A stretch of DNA of 64,000 nt from Celerinatantimonas diazotrophica (GTDB lineage: Bacteria; Pseudomonadota; Gammaproteobacteria; Enterobacterales; Celerinatantimonadaceae), in assembly GCF_004339545.1 (NCBI RefSeq), contig NZ_SMGD01000012.1, forward strand, positions 580,458 through 644,457. The letters are read 5' to 3'. Below, in pieces: positions 63,147 through 64,000 of this stretch (positions are counted from its first letter, which is position 1; every line of letters starts with the position of its first letter). Made by a program: the position numbers and the translations under genes. The notes under the pieces are model-generated. The model did not search any database and was not told where the DNA came from. It saw only the letters and a list, made by a program, of their open reading frames with translations.

Positions 63147-64000
63147 TTGAAGTATCGATTGGGGGCGCTATTAGGCGTTATTCTATTGGCGGGTTGTCAG
63201 TCGTCCGCGGTGGATGTATCAACCACGGATATCGTCATTCCAACGGAAAAACCCACCTTTATTTATCTGGTGCATATGAGTTCCCATCATATGGTCTGTC
63301 AGAGTCTCGTTAATGGTTTACCTCAGCTTGATAATACAACATCGATGACGGGAGATATTATCGCTGGATTTAACGTGACGGCGTTTTTACAACCGGGTGA
63401 AAATAGCCTCGATGCCCAAGTGGCCTCGATTAATACGTTTAAGTCAAATGAAGGTGACCCTTCAGTTCAACGAAAGGATGGTGAATGCAAGCTGGTTTTC
63501 ACGGCGGATCCGCAACATGGGCAGCCAATTGAATTATCCAGCCTGAATATTACCGTTGATGATGGCAAAGCAACGGTAAAGACCTCTAAAAAGTATCCTC
63601 CAAAATATCGCACCGATTTATCAAAGGTTACATCGAATCAGATAGGTTGGGCGACATTTTTTCATCGCCCCTTTTATATTAAAACCATTCCGCAATGGGC
63701 CTGGACTAAAGCGGAGCCCTTTCAACCGACCCGCGAGAATATGAAAAAACTGCATCGGGCTTATCAGGCACTGATTGAGATGATGAAACGACATGATATT
63801 CAAGGGTTAAAAGAGGCGTATTCCCTGTCGAGCCGGGAAAAATCATTGGCCGAAGCGGGGCAATCAAGTCCGGATGAATTTTTTGATGCGACAGAAATTG
63901 CTGCTGCTTTTTCAGCCAAAGGCGTTAAAGTCGTCGATCATCAGCCTTGGGGAAATTATGAGTTAAAAACCTATGCCAATGGTCGCCTAGTTCAGTTAGT
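63147..64000 (+). CDS. Lipoprotein copy 4, partial at window end
   Basis: The frame is open from a TTG at 63147 (ATG at 63132) to the last base without a stop, so the gene continues beyond the window. The N-terminus KYRLGALLGVILLAGC has lipobox LAGC. The body matches the copy-2 type (NTFKSNEGDPSVQRKDGECK) and differs at only a few bases over about 190. It carries a fourth distinct C-terminal segment (AAAFSAKGVKVVDHQPWGNYEL). More copies may follow. Confidence 0.72.
   Translation, partial: MKYRLGALLGVILLAGCQSSAVDVSTTDIVIPTEKPTFIYLVHMSSHHMVCQSLVNGLPQLDNTTSMTGDIIAGFNVTAFLQPGENSLDAQVASINTFKSNEGDPSVQRKDGECKLVFTADPQHGQPIELSSLNITVDDGKATVKTSKKYPPKYRTDLSKVTSNQIGWATFFHRPFYIKTIPQWAWTKAEPFQPTRENMKKLHRAYQALIEMMKRHDIQGLKEAYSLSSREKSLAEAGQSSPDEFFDATEIAAAFSAKGVKVVDHQPWGNYELKTYANGRLVQL

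Noticed and set aside
63116..63313. Small ORF at the start of lipoprotein copy 4
   Set aside because: It is an out-of-frame shadow of the copy-4 lipoprotein, whose own frame is open to the window end.
1..64000. CRISPR arrays, rRNA and tRNA genes
   Set aside because: I saw no regularly spaced direct repeats and no rRNA or tRNA-like sequence on either strand.

Overview
The window looks like a chromosomal segment of a moderate-G+C gammaproteobacterium. Supporting signs are the gene families themselves (RsmC, RlmJ, ThiBPQ, AcnA, a gammaproteobacterial-style mdcABCDEFGH operon), short intergenic gaps with good Shine-Dalgarno sites, and a type VI secretion Hcp/VgrG island. A marine or plant-associated relative of the Vibrionales/Alteromonadales/Aeromonadales (for example a Celerinatantimonas-like organism) is an inference, not a demonstrated identity. 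I found no rRNA, tRNA or CRISPR array.

Layout: 0.5-8.5 kb holds a complete malonate decarboxylase operon (minus strand, mdcA to mdcH with an AEC-type transporter) and a convergent LysR regulator. 8.9-13 kb holds aconitase acnA and a divergent MFS exporter. 13.3-17.3 kb holds an APC amino-acid permease, whose upstream region carries a sigma-54-like promoter and three NtrC-like boxes, then an EAL protein with a degenerate GGDEF domain. 17.3-17.7 kb is a 270-bp MITE-like element. 17.8-20.8 kb holds a mannonate-dehydratase-family enzyme (RspA) and phenolic acid decarboxylase with a divergent LysR gene. 20.8-24 kb is a debranching-enzyme/glycosyltransferase pair. 24.5-33.5 kb is a complete chemotaxis-like operon (two MCPs, CheY, STAS protein, CheA, CheW, CheR, CheB, CheD). 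33.6-37.8 kb holds an inositol-phosphatase-family gene, an Old-Yellow-Enzyme/FadH-type reductase and rsmC.

37.8-39 kb is dapA behind a leader that has the architecture of a lysine-codon attenuator: a 30-codon ORF with five Lys codons, competing hairpins and an intrinsic terminator. 39-40.1 kb holds two poorly characterised genes. 40.2-44.4 kb is the thiamine set (thiK divergent from thiBPQ). It is followed by a convergently overlapping non-canonical enolase paired with a UspA-type protein, then a five-gene lipid-modification operon (NTF2-like, SDR, FAD oxidoreductase, DUF1365, cyclopropane fatty acid synthase), rlmJ, a CvfB-like S1 protein and uraA.

54-64 kb is an accessory island. A decayed IS5-type transposase and a pair of nested palindromes precede hcp, vgrG, a DUF4123 adaptor, an unrecognised 579-residue putative effector, and at least four tandem paralogous lipoproteins, the last running off the window. 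The gene order and the lipoprotein signal peptides suggest a T6SS effector acting in the periplasm or envelope, with an expanded immunity array. The array shows recent duplication and recombination (181-bp identical junctions; copies 1/3 and 2/4 alternate in sequence type). The effector/immunity set and the dapA leader are the best candidates for undescribed biology here.
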